Source: Mycolicibacterium houstonense (GTDB taxonomy: Bacteria > Actinomycetota > Actinomycetes > Mycobacteriales > Mycobacteriaceae). Taken from it: 47,079 nt of DNA. Positions 33,848-44,674 of this stretch are shown piece by piece (position 1 is the first letter of the stretch; the number at the start of each line of letters is the position of its first letter). Position numbers and translations under genes: made by a program. The notes under the pieces were generated by a model. The model was not told where the DNA came from, did no database searches, and saw only the letters and a list, made by a program, of their open reading frames with translations. The stretch covers positions 1,714,787 through 1,761,865 of the forward strand of contig NZ_LT546207.1 in NCBI RefSeq assembly GCF_900078665.2, read 5' to 3'.

Positions 33848-33866
33848 TGATGCGTACCGCGCATCA
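33848..33866. promoter_or_regulatory. Inverted repeat upstream of small lipoprotein gene
   Basis: TGATGCG and CGCATCA are perfect 7-bp arms around TACCG, 24 bp before the TTG start of the lipoprotein gene and about 72 bp before menB. It may be an operator for either divergent gene. No regulator gene is adjacent. Confidence 0.35.
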
Positions 33867-33889
33867 CCAGATCAGAGGGAGAGACTGCG

Positions 33890-34315
33890 TTGACCACGAT
33901 GCAGAAGTCGGCGGGTGTGTTGTTCTCGGGGTTGGTTGCGGGATTGGTGCTGGCCGGGTGCTCACCCGCGGTCACCGGTGGTGACACCAAGTGCAAGGAC
34001 TTCATCGGGCAGGACGAGAAGACGCAGAACGAGGCGGTGGCCAAGATGCTGAAGGACGAGAAGGGCACCGACGCGGCACAGCTGGAGATCACCGGTACCC
34101 GGTTGGCGGTGCAGACGTTCTGTCAGACGATGGGCAAGCAGGACTCCAAGATCAAGGAGGCCCCGCACCTCTGGCCTCGCTCAGATGGGGTCCAGCCGGA
34201 ACACCGGGCAGCGCCCGGCGAGGGCTTCGAACTCGTCGGGATTGGGCCCGGTGACCAGGCCGGCGTTGCGCATGAATCCCACTCCGGTGGGAACCAGGAT
34301 CGGGAATTCACGTAG
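33890..34315 (+). CDS. Small lipoprotein with probable aberrant C-terminus
   Basis: A predicted exported lipoprotein. Residues 1-24 form a lipoprotein signal ending in VLAGC, with Cys24 as the lipidated residue. The domain at residues 30-92 has two cysteines, Cys35 (TKCKDF) and Cys78 (TFCQTMG), spaced like HdeA/HdeB-type small proteins; it resembles mycobacterial proteins of that type as I recall them. I chose TTG 33890 because GGGAGAG precedes it at 7 nt; ATG 33899 is also possible. After about residue 94 the frame runs 135 nt antisense into the Ddn-like gene, with composition unlike the rest. This suggests that the original stop was lost, by frameshift or point change. Confidence 0.65.
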   Translation: MTTMQKSAGVLFSGLVAGLVLAGCSPAVTGGDTKCKDFIGQDEKTQNEAVAKMLKDEKGTDAAQLEITGTRLAVQTFCQTMGKQDSKIKEAPHLWPRSDGVQPEHRAAPGEGFELVGIGPGDQAGVAHESHSGGNQDREFT

Positions 34316-34630
34316 CAGCGGCCGTGCCTGGTCGGCGGGGATCTCCACCATCCGGACCCGCTGATCCCGGCGGCCCTGGTGGATGGTGGCCTCGCCGGCC
34401 GCGCGGGCGTTGGCCGCCCAGTCACCGCCGGGCAGGCCGCCGACGATGTAGCGGTGGCCGTCGACGGTCATCGGGGTGACCGGGGTCGATCGGAGTTTCC
34501 CGGTCTTGCGGCCCGGCAGGGTCAGCACCACCGGCCCCTTGTCGCCGCCGACGCCGAGCTTGTTGAGCCCGATCATCACCTTGTTGACGTATTTCAGCCA
34601 CCACGGTGGCCGGATGCGCTCGTCAGCCAT
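34181..34630 (-). CDS. Ddn-like F420-dependent nitroreductase family protein
   Basis: A deazaflavin (F420)-dependent split-barrel protein, 149 residues, similar in size and motif to M. tuberculosis Ddn and its relatives. The core VVLTLPGRKTGKLRSTPVTP (residues 34-53) contains the GRKTG/R-x-TP cofactor phosphate motif, followed by IVGGLPGGDWAANARA. Members reduce quinones, nitro compounds or biliverdin-type substrates; quinone reduction in the membrane has been proposed for Ddn. Its natural substrate is unknown. It lies 9 nt downstream of the HAD hydrolase gene and overlaps the tail of the convergent lipoprotein frame. Confidence 0.87.
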   Translation of the reverse strand: MADERIRPPWWLKYVNKVMIGLNKLGVGGDKGPVVLTLPGRKTGKLRSTPVTPMTVDGHRYIVGGLPGGDWAANARAAGEATIHQGRRDQRVRMVEIPADQARPLLREFPILVPTGVGFMRNAGLVTGPNPDEFEALAGRCPVFRLDPI

Positions 34631-34639
34631 GGCCCCAGC

Positions 34640-35329
34640 CTAGGTGTCGATGCCGATACCGCCCAGGGCTGCGATCAGCCCCTCGGGCCGGTCAGTGGTG
34701 GGCAGTGGGTCGACAAGGGCGAATCGGCAACCCACCGCCTTCGCGCCGCCGTCGGCCTCCTCACTGTCGCCGACCATCAGGGCGTCCTCGGCAGGCACGC
34801 CCAGGCGCCGTAGCGCGGTGGTGAAGATCGTCGGGTCAGGCTTGACCGCGCCGACTTCGAAGGACAGAACGTACTCGTCGACGTGGTCTGCTGCGCCGAT
34901 CGCCGCGAAGGCCGGACGGACGTCGAAGGCGATGTTGGACACCACGGCCGTCTGGATGCCTTGTGTTCTCAGGCTTTTGAGCACCCGTGCGGTGTCCGGG
35001 TAGGCGCTCCAGCTGCCCGGGTCGATCACGCGGTCATACAGCGATTCGGCGTGGTGGTCGGCGAGGCCGGATTCGCGAAGCACGTGCAGGTAGGCCTCGC
35101 GGTGCAGGTGTGGGGCGAGGTCGCGGTTGGCCCAGGCGCGGTATTGCTCGTCGGTCATTGCCACCGACCGCCCGGTCGGGGCGGTGAGCCGACGCATCAA
35201 CTCCGCCTGCACATGGCCGTCGACCTCGCGTTCGTCGACGGCCATCCCCGCAAACCAGCTGTCCTGTTCCTCTAGGCGGAACAGGGTCCCGGAGAAGTCG
35301 AACAACACGGCCCTCACCATGTCTGCCAT
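34640..35329 (-). CDS. HAD family hydrolase
   Basis: A HAD-superfamily phosphatase-like enzyme of 229 residues with a helical cap (about residues 20-100). Motif I is DFSGTL (residues 11-16): the nucleophile Asp11 is present, but the usual second Asp is Ser, which occurs in some HAD subgroups and may lower ordinary phosphatase activity. Motif II is VVSNIAF, motif III the Lys of VKPDP, and motif IV GDSEEADGGAKAVG. The substrate is unknown. It follows the sigma-factor gene by 22 nt in the same direction, so the sigma factor, HAD and Ddn-like genes may form one transcript. Confidence 0.87.
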   Translation of the reverse strand: MADMVRAVLFDFSGTLFRLEEQDSWFAGMAVDEREVDGHVQAELMRRLTAPTGRSVAMTDEQYRAWANRDLAPHLHREAYLHVLRESGLADHHAESLYDRVIDPGSWSAYPDTARVLKSLRTQGIQTAVVSNIAFDVRPAFAAIGAADHVDEYVLSFEVGAVKPDPTIFTTALRRLGVPAEDALMVGDSEEADGGAKAVGCRFALVDPLPTTDRPEGLIAALGGIGIDT

Positions 35330-35351
35330 CGTGCCACGACGCCGGCCGGTG

Positions 35352-36623
35352 TCAGGTCCGTTCGCGGATTGCCTTGTCGGTCAGCACCTCTCGCTCGCGC
35401 TCGTTGTCGGCCATGGCGGCGGCCCGGTCGAACTGCTCGGCGGCCTCGGCGTGGCGGCCCAGGCGCGACAACAGTTCGCCGCGCACGCTGGGCAGCAGGT
35501 AGGAGCCGTCCAGGCCCTCGATGCCGTCGACGATCGTCAATGCCTCCTGCGGCCCGGTGCGCATCGCGACCGCCACCGCCCGGTTGAGTCGGACCACCGG
35601 GGACGGCGCGATCTGCAGCAGCGCGTCATAGATCGTGACGATGCGGCCCCAGTCGGTGTCCGCGGCGGTGGCCGCGACGGCGTGGCATTCGGCAAGCGCG
35701 GCCTGCAGCGCGTACGGACCCCAACCACGTTGCCCGCGCGCGTCGTCGGCGCGCTGAAGGGCGGCGATTCCGCGCTGAATCTGGGCACGGTCCCATCGGG
35801 CCCGGTTCTGGTCCTCCAACAGGATGGGGCGGCCCTCGGCGTCGGTGCGCGCCGCGAAGCGTGAGGACTGGAACTCCATCAACGCCACCAGGCCGTGCAC
35901 CTCGGGTTCATCGAGGACCAGTGCGGCCAGCACCCGGCCCAATCGCAACGCCTCGGTGCACAACTCGTCGCGGATCCAGCGGTGACCGAACGACGCGGAA
36001 TAGCCCTCGTTGTAGATCAGGTAGATCACCGACAGGACGGCGGACAGTCGCTGTGGATACTCGTCACGAGGTGGCACTTCGAACGGCGGGTTGGCTTGTG
36101 CCAGCGTCTTTTTGGCGCGGGTGATGCGCGCTGCCGCGGTGGGCGTCGAAATCAGGAACGCCCGCGCGATCTCCTCGGTGCTCAACCCGCCGACCATGCG
36201 CAACGTCAACGCGATCTGCGCCTCTCGGGACAACACCGGGTGGGCGGCGATGAAGACCAGCCGCAGCACGTCGTCGTCGATCCGGTCGGGATCCCAGGCC
36301 TCGTCGACATGTTCGGCCAGCTCCCGCGCCAGCACCGCGTACTTGGCGTCGAGGTTGTCCGCGCGGCGCCACTGGTCGATGGCCTTGCGTTTGGCCACCG
36401 TGGTCAGCCACGCGCCGGGATTACGTGGCACTCCCGACTGCGGCCATTGAGTCAGCGCGTCGAGCAGGGCTTCCTGCGCGAGATCCTCGGCAACGCCGAC
36501 ATCACCGACGGTGCGGGTCAGGGTGGCCAGAATCTTGGCCGCCTCCATCCGCCACACCGCGTCGAGAGTCTTGCGGATGTCGGCAGGCGTCGTGTCGGCA
36601 GGCGTCGGGGGAGTTTCTGCCAC
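35352..36623 (-). CDS. ECF sigma factor, ECF42-like with long C-terminal extension
   Basis: An extracytoplasmic-function sigma factor of 423 residues from GTG 36623. Region 2 is at about residues 15-80 (VAEDLAQEALLDALTQWP and NPGAWLTTVAKRKAID), region 4 at about 115-170 (LTLRMVGGLSTEEIARAFL and AAARITRAKKTL). The C-terminal 240 residues, with VIYLIYNEGYSASFG and a TPR-like helical part, are characteristic of the ECF42 group, in which the extension replaces an anti-sigma factor. ECF42 genes are usually adjacent to YCII/DGPF-domain genes; here a YCII gene lies 2 kb away on the same strand beyond fadD8. It probably controls that gene and itself. Confidence 0.88.
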   Translation of the reverse strand: MAETPPTPADTTPADIRKTLDAVWRMEAAKILATLTRTVGDVGVAEDLAQEALLDALTQWPQSGVPRNPGAWLTTVAKRKAIDQWRRADNLDAKYAVLARELAEHVDEAWDPDRIDDDVLRLVFIAAHPVLSREAQIALTLRMVGGLSTEEIARAFLISTPTAAARITRAKKTLAQANPPFEVPPRDEYPQRLSAVLSVIYLIYNEGYSASFGHRWIRDELCTEALRLGRVLAALVLDEPEVHGLVALMEFQSSRFAARTDAEGRPILLEDQNRARWDRAQIQRGIAALQRADDARGQRGWGPYALQAALAECHAVAATAADTDWGRIVTIYDALLQIAPSPVVRLNRAVAVAMRTGPQEALTIVDGIEGLDGSYLLPSVRGELLSRLGRHAEAAEQFDRAAAMADNEREREVLTDKAIRERT

Positions 36624-36648
36624 GCCGCCATTGTGCCGACCGCCGACC

Positions 36649-36694
36649 GTCACGCTGGAGTGGCGCTCGAGCCCGAGCGCCACTCCAGCGTGAC
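36649..36694. terminator. 21-bp perfect hairpin between fadD8 and sigma-factor gene
   Basis: Arms at 36649-36669 and 36674-36694 are perfectly complementary over 21 bp around the loop AGCC. Transcription from fadD8 crosses it 25 nt before the sigma-factor GTG. It is a probable terminator of fadD8, or a leader hairpin affecting sigma-factor expression. There is no U-tract. A short AGCCCC tandem repeat (about 36716-36736) lies between it and the fadD8 stop. Confidence 0.6.
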
Positions 36695-36761
36695 AACGTG
36701 CGCCACAGCCGCGGCCAGAGCCCCAGCCCCAGCCCCAACCACGGCTGCAGTCAGCAGAATC

Positions 36762-38363
36762 TCAGCCGATCGCGCGGGCCGCGCCCTCCCAGAACTGGGC
36801 CCGGACGGCCTTCTTGTCGGGCTTGCCGAGTGCGGTCACGGGCACGGAGTCGACCACGATCACCTGCTTGGGCGATTGCACCGAGCCCTTGCGGTCCTTC
36901 ACGGCGGCCTGGATCTCGGCGGTCACCTTGGCGACGGCCTCGTCGTCGTCGGCGGCATCGGGACGCAGCACGATCACGGCGGTGACGGCCTCGCCCCACT
37001 TCTCGTCGGGAGTGCCGATGACGCACACCTGCGCGACCGAGGGATGCTCGGCGACAACGTCTTCCACCTCACGCGGGAACACGTTGAAGCCGCCGGTGAC
37101 GATCATGTCCTTGACCCGGTCGACGATGAACCAGTACCCGTCCTCGTCCTCGCGGGCCATGTCGCCGGTGCGCAGCCAGCCGTCCTTGAAGGTGTCGGCG
37201 GTGGCATCCGGCAGCTTCCAGTAACCGCCCGCCAGCAGCGGACCCGACACGCAGATCTCGCCGACCTCGCCCTGCGGCACCGGGTTGCCCTCGGGATCCA
37301 GCAGCGCGGTCCGCGCGAACAGGGTGGGCCGGCCGCAGGAGGTCAGCCGCTTCTCGTCGTGGTCCTTCTTGCCGAGGTACGAGATCACCATGGGTGCCTC
37401 GGACTGGCCGTAGTACTGCGCGAAGATCGGCCCGAAGCGCTTGAGTGCCTCGGCCAGCCGCACCGGGTTCATCGCCGAGGCCCCGTAGTACACGGTCTCC
37501 AGCGACGACAGGTCGCGGGTGTGGGAATCCGGGTGGTCCATCAGCGCGTAGATCATCGACGGCACCAGCATGGTCGCGGTGATGCGACGCTCCTCGATCA
37601 CCCGCAGCACCTCGGCCGGGTCGAACTTGGGCAGCACGATCATCTCGCCGCCCTTGACGATCGTCGGGACGAAGAACGCCGCGCCGGCATGCGAGAGCGG
37701 CGTGCACATCAGGAAGCGGGGGTTCTCCGGCCACTCCCATTCGGCGAGCTGGATCGTGGTCATGGTGGTGATGGACCGCACGGTGCCCATCACGCCCTTG
37801 GGCTTGCCGGTGGTTCCTCCGGTGTAGGTGAGCCCACCGATGTGGTCCGGCGGCAGCTCGGCGGCGACGAGCGGCACCGGCGCGTACTTGGCGGCCTCGG
37901 CCACCAGATCCTTGGCGACGCCCTCCAGCGCGGCGGGGACCGGCCCGATGGTCAGCACCTGCCGCAGCGACGGCACCTTCTCCAGCAATCCCTGGGCCCG
38001 CTCCACGAACGCGGGGGTGGGATCGATGATCAGCGTGGTCACCTCGGCGTCCGACAGCACGTAGGCGTGATCGTCCAGCGAACCGAGAGGGTGTAGTGCC
38101 GTGCGCCGGTACCCCTGGGTCTGTCCGGCGCCGATAATCATCAGCACCTCGGGGCGATTCAGCGACAGCAGGCCGACGCCTTCGCCGGTGCCGGCGCCGA
38201 GCGCCTCGAAGGCCTGAATGTACTGGCTGATGCGTTCCGCGAGCTCGCCACCGGTCAGTGTGGTGTCGCCGAGGAACAGCACGGGCTTGTCCTTGTTGCG
38301 CTTGAGCGCGCCGACCGTGAGGTGGCCGGAATGGATGGGATGGTGCAGCAGCGCATCACTCAT
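36762..38363 (-). CDS. fadD8: Long-chain fatty-acid-CoA ligase FadD8
   Basis: An ANL-family acyl-CoA synthetase of 533 residues from ATG 38363, the first Met with a sensible N-terminus; the frame extends to 38426. Motifs: LTYTGGTTGKPKGVMGT near residue 180, AQYYGQSEAP near 315, GDMAREDEDGYW, and the C-terminal catalytic lysine in ALGKPDKKAVRAQF. By position, between menB and the amidohydrolase, it corresponds to Rv0551c. A sequence fitting the KstR operator consensus lies 12 bp upstream of the start, which suggests induction by cholesterol catabolites. The substrate is not known; a sterol-side-chain or fatty acid is plausible. Confidence 0.88.
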   Translation of the reverse strand: MSDALLHHPIHSGHLTVGALKRNKDKPVLFLGDTTLTGGELAERISQYIQAFEALGAGTGEGVGLLSLNRPEVLMIIGAGQTQGYRRTALHPLGSLDDHAYVLSDAEVTTLIIDPTPAFVERAQGLLEKVPSLRQVLTIGPVPAALEGVAKDLVAEAAKYAPVPLVAAELPPDHIGGLTYTGGTTGKPKGVMGTVRSITTMTTIQLAEWEWPENPRFLMCTPLSHAGAAFFVPTIVKGGEMIVLPKFDPAEVLRVIEERRITATMLVPSMIYALMDHPDSHTRDLSSLETVYYGASAMNPVRLAEALKRFGPIFAQYYGQSEAPMVISYLGKKDHDEKRLTSCGRPTLFARTALLDPEGNPVPQGEVGEICVSGPLLAGGYWKLPDATADTFKDGWLRTGDMAREDEDGYWFIVDRVKDMIVTGGFNVFPREVEDVVAEHPSVAQVCVIGTPDEKWGEAVTAVIVLRPDAADDDEAVAKVTAEIQAAVKDRKGSVQSPKQVIVVDSVPVTALGKPDKKAVRAQFWEGAARAIG

Positions 38364-38374
38364 GGGGTCCAGAT

Positions 38375-38388
38375 TAGAACGTGTTCCA
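38375..38388. promoter_or_regulatory. KstR-like operator upstream of fadD8
   Basis: TAGAACGTGTTCCA fits the KstR consensus TNNAACNNGTTNNA at every fixed position; the core GAACGTGTTC is nearly symmetric. It is 12 bp before the fadD8 ATG on the minus strand, where repressor binding would block transcription. KstR is the TetR-type regulator of mycobacterial cholesterol degradation. No other match was found in the intergenic regions I scanned. Confidence 0.5.
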
Positions 38389-38517
38389 GAAATTGCGGAG
38401 CCGATCCCCGATGTCGGCGGTAACACCGGGGAACCTCGGTTCGAAAAGCAGGTAGCGCTCTACTCGCGTTCTCGCTGGTGGAGCTGCTTAAAGTCACACA
38501 TGTAGGGGGTGGGAGCC

Positions 38518-38549
38518 AGTCCCCGGCGGGTTAGGGACCGCCGGGGACT
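38518..38549. terminator. Hairpin downstream of YCII gene
   Basis: AGTCCCCGGCGG and CCGCCGGGGACT form a perfect 12-bp GC-rich stem around an 8-nt loop. It begins 28 bp after the YCII stop in the direction of that gene's transcription, so it probably ends that transcript. The rest of the 213-bp gap to fadD8 contains only the KstR-like box. Confidence 0.6.
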
Positions 38550-38576
38550 GTGCTCCAAAAGCCGCCGCAGAGCGCG

Positions 38577-39035
38577 TCAGCGGCCGGCGGCCTCGCGGGC
38601 CTGCTTGGCGATCTTCTCGGCCAGATCGGCCTTCCACTGGATCTCCTTCTGAATCCACTCGTTGTCCTGCGGAAACTCCTCGGTTTCGCTGACCCGGCGG
38701 ACCTCCAGCTTCACGCCACGCCCCAACGGGCACTTGCGGGCCCACTGCTTGGCCTCCTCTTTGGAGGACACCTCGAGCATCCAGAACCCGTTGAACAACT
38801 CCTTGGCCTCGGTGTAGGGCCCATCGGTGACGACCGGGGGATCGGCGTTGAAATCGACCACGAAGCCCTCGTCGGGGTCGGTCAATCCCTCGCCGGCCAG
38901 CAGCACACCGGCCTTGATCAGCTCTTCGTTGAAGCGGCCCATCTGCGCGATGATCTCGTTGAAGTCCACGTCCTGCTCGGACATCGCGATCTCGGCTTCG
39001 GGGGTGGACCGCATGATCAGCATGTAGCGCGACAT
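38577..39035 (-). CDS. YCII/DGPF-domain protein
   Basis: A YCII-related protein of 152 residues. It opens with MSRYMLIMRSTPEAE and has FNEELIKAGVLLAGEGL near residue 36 and VTDGPYTEAKELFNGFWMLE near 72, which together form the ferredoxin-like dimeric fold; the TDGP-like segment is the DGPF motif. The C-terminal 40 residues are helical and charged (WIQKEIQWKADLAEKIAKQA). DGPF proteins are the classical genetic partners of ECF42 sigma factors, and such a sigma factor lies at 35352-36623 with fadD8 between. The molecular function is unknown. A T-rich region upstream may hold its promoter. Confidence 0.87.
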   Translation of the reverse strand: MSRYMLIMRSTPEAEIAMSEQDVDFNEIIAQMGRFNEELIKAGVLLAGEGLTDPDEGFVVDFNADPPVVTDGPYTEAKELFNGFWMLEVSSKEEAKQWARKCPLGRGVKLEVRRVSETEEFPQDNEWIQKEIQWKADLAEKIAKQAREAAGR

Positions 39036-39209
39036 TTCTGTGTCTCCTTCTGGTGTCGGGAAGGGGCCCGTCCATTGTGGTTCAAGTGGCCCTCACCACC
39101 ACGTCGAACGGGACCGGGCCGAAATCGACATGGGCCGCGAACTTTTTTGAAAATTTTTCGTATCGGCCGGCCACGCAGTCCTTAAGCACCCCCGATAGAA
39201 GTGGAATTC

Positions 39210-40379
39210 ATGATCAACGGGACGCAGCCGAAGCTGTGGCAGGTGGCCGGTGCGCTGGCGGTGGCGGTCGTGTCGGTGGGCGGCATCTTCGCGATGACGA
39301 GGGCGACGGGCCGGCCCATGGTCAGCATCGGGCCGGTGGTCGCTTACGCGACGGTGCAGGACCACGCTGCCGTCCTGGTCGCCTACGGACGCTCCGGCGG
39401 GACGATCGGGCCGCCGTTCGGTTCGAACGACACCTGGCAGGAGCGGGTCGCCGCGATCGCACTGGACGATGGTGAGCTGCTGTGGGACATCCAGTTGCAC
39501 GACACCGAAGGGTGGGAGCGTGGCGTGCTCGCGGTGTCCGGCGGCCTGGCCTACATCGCGACCGACGAGGGCCTGTCCGTGCTCAGGGCCGACGACGGCA
39601 GCATCGTCGTCGGCGATCTCGGTGACGATTACGTCGAGTCCTTCAACGGCTACAACGTCGACCCGCGCATCAATGCCGTTGTCGCGCTGACCGATTCCGG
39701 ACAGGTCGATGCCGTGCCCCTGGGAACCACGGACATCGCCACCGTGCCCGGCGACATCGCCGACGGCTGGCGCGCCACGCTGATCCCCGATTCCTCCCCG
39801 ACCGGCGACTCGGATTTCGGCACCAACCAGGTGGACCCCGCGGCGATGCCCACCGGAATGGCGCTGCCCGATGGCGACCTCATCACCGTGCCCAAGCCAT
39901 ACCAGTCGCCCGATCAGCAACTATTGCGCGAGGGCAAGCCGCTGGCCCGCCTCGACGGCCTGATCCGGCCCGAGTTGGTCTACGAGGTGGTGCGCACACC
40001 GGCCGCACTGGCCACGCCCCGGCAGCTCGCGGAGGGCACCGCGACGTTCAACCATCACCATTCGGCGGCCGTCCCGCTCGGGGTCGAGCACGGGGTGGTG
40101 CTGGTGGACGGTGAACCGGCCGACAATTCGGGCGGTGAGGAACTCCGGCTGTTCGACGTCGACACCGGCGAGACCCTCGCGAGCATCGGCGGCATCGACG
40201 GGTATGTGCGGGCCACCGCGACGCCGAACGGGTCGATCCTGGTGATCGCCGCCGCCGAGGGCACCGGTTTGGATGACGACCGGGTCATCGTCATACACAC
40301 CGACGGCCGGACCACGATGACCCAGATCGGCGACACGGATTTCTGGGGACGCACCCGAGCAAACGTCGCGACGCTCTAG
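39210..40379 (+). CDS. Membrane-anchored beta-propeller-like protein
   Basis: A protein of 389 residues from ATG 39210 (GTG 39201 is possible), with one N-terminal transmembrane or uncleaved signal segment (about residues 9-28), then an exported domain of repeated beta segments such as IALDDGELLWDIQL, LSVLRADDGSIVVGDL and LRLFDVDTGETLASIGG. This D-x-G-x-x-L/W pattern resembles PQQ/quinoprotein-like propeller blades. It may belong to the PA2928-type family; I cannot confirm this. The function is unknown. Codon usage and GC match the neighbours. It is divergent from the YCII gene, with an AT-rich 39143-39160 stretch between, and is followed 9 nt later by the amidohydrolase gene. Confidence 0.72.
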   Translation: MINGTQPKLWQVAGALAVAVVSVGGIFAMTRATGRPMVSIGPVVAYATVQDHAAVLVAYGRSGGTIGPPFGSNDTWQERVAAIALDDGELLWDIQLHDTEGWERGVLAVSGGLAYIATDEGLSVLRADDGSIVVGDLGDDYVESFNGYNVDPRINAVVALTDSGQVDAVPLGTTDIATVPGDIADGWRATLIPDSSPTGDSDFGTNQVDPAAMPTGMALPDGDLITVPKPYQSPDQQLLREGKPLARLDGLIRPELVYEVVRTPAALATPRQLAEGTATFNHHHSAAVPLGVEHGVVLVDGEPADNSGGEELRLFDVDTGETLASIGGIDGYVRATATPNGSILVIAAAEGTGLDDDRVIVIHTDGRTTMTQIGDTDFWGRTRANVATL

Positions 40380-40388
40380 CATCCGAGC

Positions 40389-42008
40389 ATGACCAGCCCG
40401 ATCCAGCCAGCTGATCTCGTCCTCTACGGCCCCATCCTGACGGTCGACGATGCGCAGCCGACCGCCGAGGCGCTCGCGGTGTCCGCTGGTCGCATCGTCG
40501 CCGTCGGGGCCCGCTCTGAGGTGGCCGGTCTGATCGGGCCCGAGACCGACGTGCGCGAGGTCGACGGCTGCGTCATGCCGGGTTTCGTTGAGGCACACGG
40601 GCATCCGCTGATGGAGGCGGTGGCGTTGTCGGGCCGCATCGTCGACATCCGACCAGTGACCCTGCCCACCGCGCAGCAGGTGCTCGGCGCGATCCACGCC
40701 GAGGTGGCGCGGCGTGGCGCCGAAGGTGCGTTCCTCAACGGCTGGGATCCCTTGCTGCAGAACGGATTGCCCGAACCGACGCTGGCCTGGCTGGACGGCG
40801 TCGCACCGGACAGCCCGCTGGTGATCGTGCACAACTCGGGGCACAAGGCGTACTTCAACACCGCCGCAGCCCGCCGCGCCGGGCTGTCCAGGGACACTCC
40901 GGATCCCAAGGGCGCCAAGTACGGCCGTGACGCCGACGGTGAGCTCGACGGCACGGCAGTGGAAACCGGGGCGGTGTTCCCGCTGTTGGGCGATGCCATC
41001 TCGGTCAGTGACTATCCGGCGATGCTGGTGGCCGAATGCGCCCGGCTCAACCGGGCCGGGTTGACCACCTGCTCGGAAATGGCGTTCGATCCGATGTTCC
41101 GGCCGCTGTTGGCGCAACTGCACGACCAGTTGACGGTGCGGTTGCGTACCTACGAGATGTCCACGGCGGCGCTGCACACCGATGCCAGCCCGTTCGACGG
41201 GGACGACACCGTACGTCAGGTCGGCATCAAGATCTGGGTCGATGGGTCGCCGTGGGTCGGCAACATCGACCTGACGTTCCCGTACCTGGACACCGATGCC
41301 ACCCGCACCATCGGGGTGGTGCCCGGCTCCTGCGGCCACGCCAACTACACGAAGGAGCAGCTGGCCGAGATCGTCGGCACGTTCTTCCCGCAGGGCTGGC
41401 AGATGGCCTGTCACGTCCACGGTGACGCCGGCGTGGACACCATCCTCGACGTCTACGAGGAGGCGCTGCGCGCGTACCCGCGCGACGATCATCGCCTGCG
41501 GCTCGAACACGTCGGTGCCATCACCCCCGCGCAGTTGCAGCGGGCGCATGGCCTCGGGGTCACCTGCAGTCTGTTCGTCGATCAGATCCACTACTGGGGC
41601 GACATCATCGTCGACGGGTTGTTCGGCCCCGAGCGTGGCGAGCAGTGGATGCCGGCGGGTTCGGCGGTGGCCACCGGCATGCGGATCTCGCTGCACAACG
41701 ATCCGCCGGTGACGCCGGAGGAGCCGCTGCGCAACATCAGCGTGGCCGTCACGCGGACCGCTCCCAGCGGACGGGTGATGGCGCCCGAGGAACGGTTGAC
41801 GGTCGAGCAGGCGATCCGGGCGCAGACCATCGACGCGGCCTGGCAGTTGTTCGCCGACAACGTGATCGGCTCGCTGGAGGTCGGCAAGTACGCCGATCTG
41901 GTCATCGTGTCGGCAGACCCGCGCGACACGGCCCCGGAGAGCATTGCCGACCTGGACGTTCAGGCCACGTTCCTGGCCGGGCGGCAGGTTTACCCGAAAG
42001 CCGGTTGA
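40389..42008 (+). CDS. Amidohydrolase family protein (YtcJ-like; Rv0552-like)
   Basis: A metal-dependent hydrolase of the amidohydrolase_3 group, 539 residues. The N-terminal beta domain contains ADLVLYGPILTVDDAQPTAE, then the first metal motif FVEAHGHPLMEA near residue 61. Later metal and catalytic segments are CHVHGDAGVDTI near 340, LRLEHVGAI near 375 and LHNDPPVTPEEPL near 435. The C-terminus ADLVIVSADPRD closes the beta domain. The substrate is unknown; related enzymes hydrolyse N-substituted amides or formamides. It corresponds in order to Rv0552, between fadD8 and menC. The fadD gene begins 29 nt after its stop. Confidence 0.88.
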   Translation: MTSPIQPADLVLYGPILTVDDAQPTAEALAVSAGRIVAVGARSEVAGLIGPETDVREVDGCVMPGFVEAHGHPLMEAVALSGRIVDIRPVTLPTAQQVLGAIHAEVARRGAEGAFLNGWDPLLQNGLPEPTLAWLDGVAPDSPLVIVHNSGHKAYFNTAAARRAGLSRDTPDPKGAKYGRDADGELDGTAVETGAVFPLLGDAISVSDYPAMLVAECARLNRAGLTTCSEMAFDPMFRPLLAQLHDQLTVRLRTYEMSTAALHTDASPFDGDDTVRQVGIKIWVDGSPWVGNIDLTFPYLDTDATRTIGVVPGSCGHANYTKEQLAEIVGTFFPQGWQMACHVHGDAGVDTILDVYEEALRAYPRDDHRLRLEHVGAITPAQLQRAHGLGVTCSLFVDQIHYWGDIIVDGLFGPERGEQWMPAGSAVATGMRISLHNDPPVTPEEPLRNISVAVTRTAPSGRVMAPEERLTVEQAIRAQTIDAAWQLFADNVIGSLEVGKYADLVIVSADPRDTAPESIADLDVQATFLAGRQVYPKAG

Positions 42009-42037
42009 CGGTCGGCGCACCATGGCACGCTCTGGAC

Positions 42038-44660
<2,623 letters not shown>

Positions 44661-44674
44661 GCATCATTGACTCT

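Noticed and set aside
35895..38096. Open frame of 733 codons on the plus strand
   Set aside because: It runs antisense across the sigma-factor gene and fadD8, including the intergenic hairpin, with low-complexity His/Arg/Gly composition.
39921..42023. Open frame of 700 codons on the minus strand
   Set aside because: It is antisense to the amidohydrolase gene, which has clear motifs in the plus frame.
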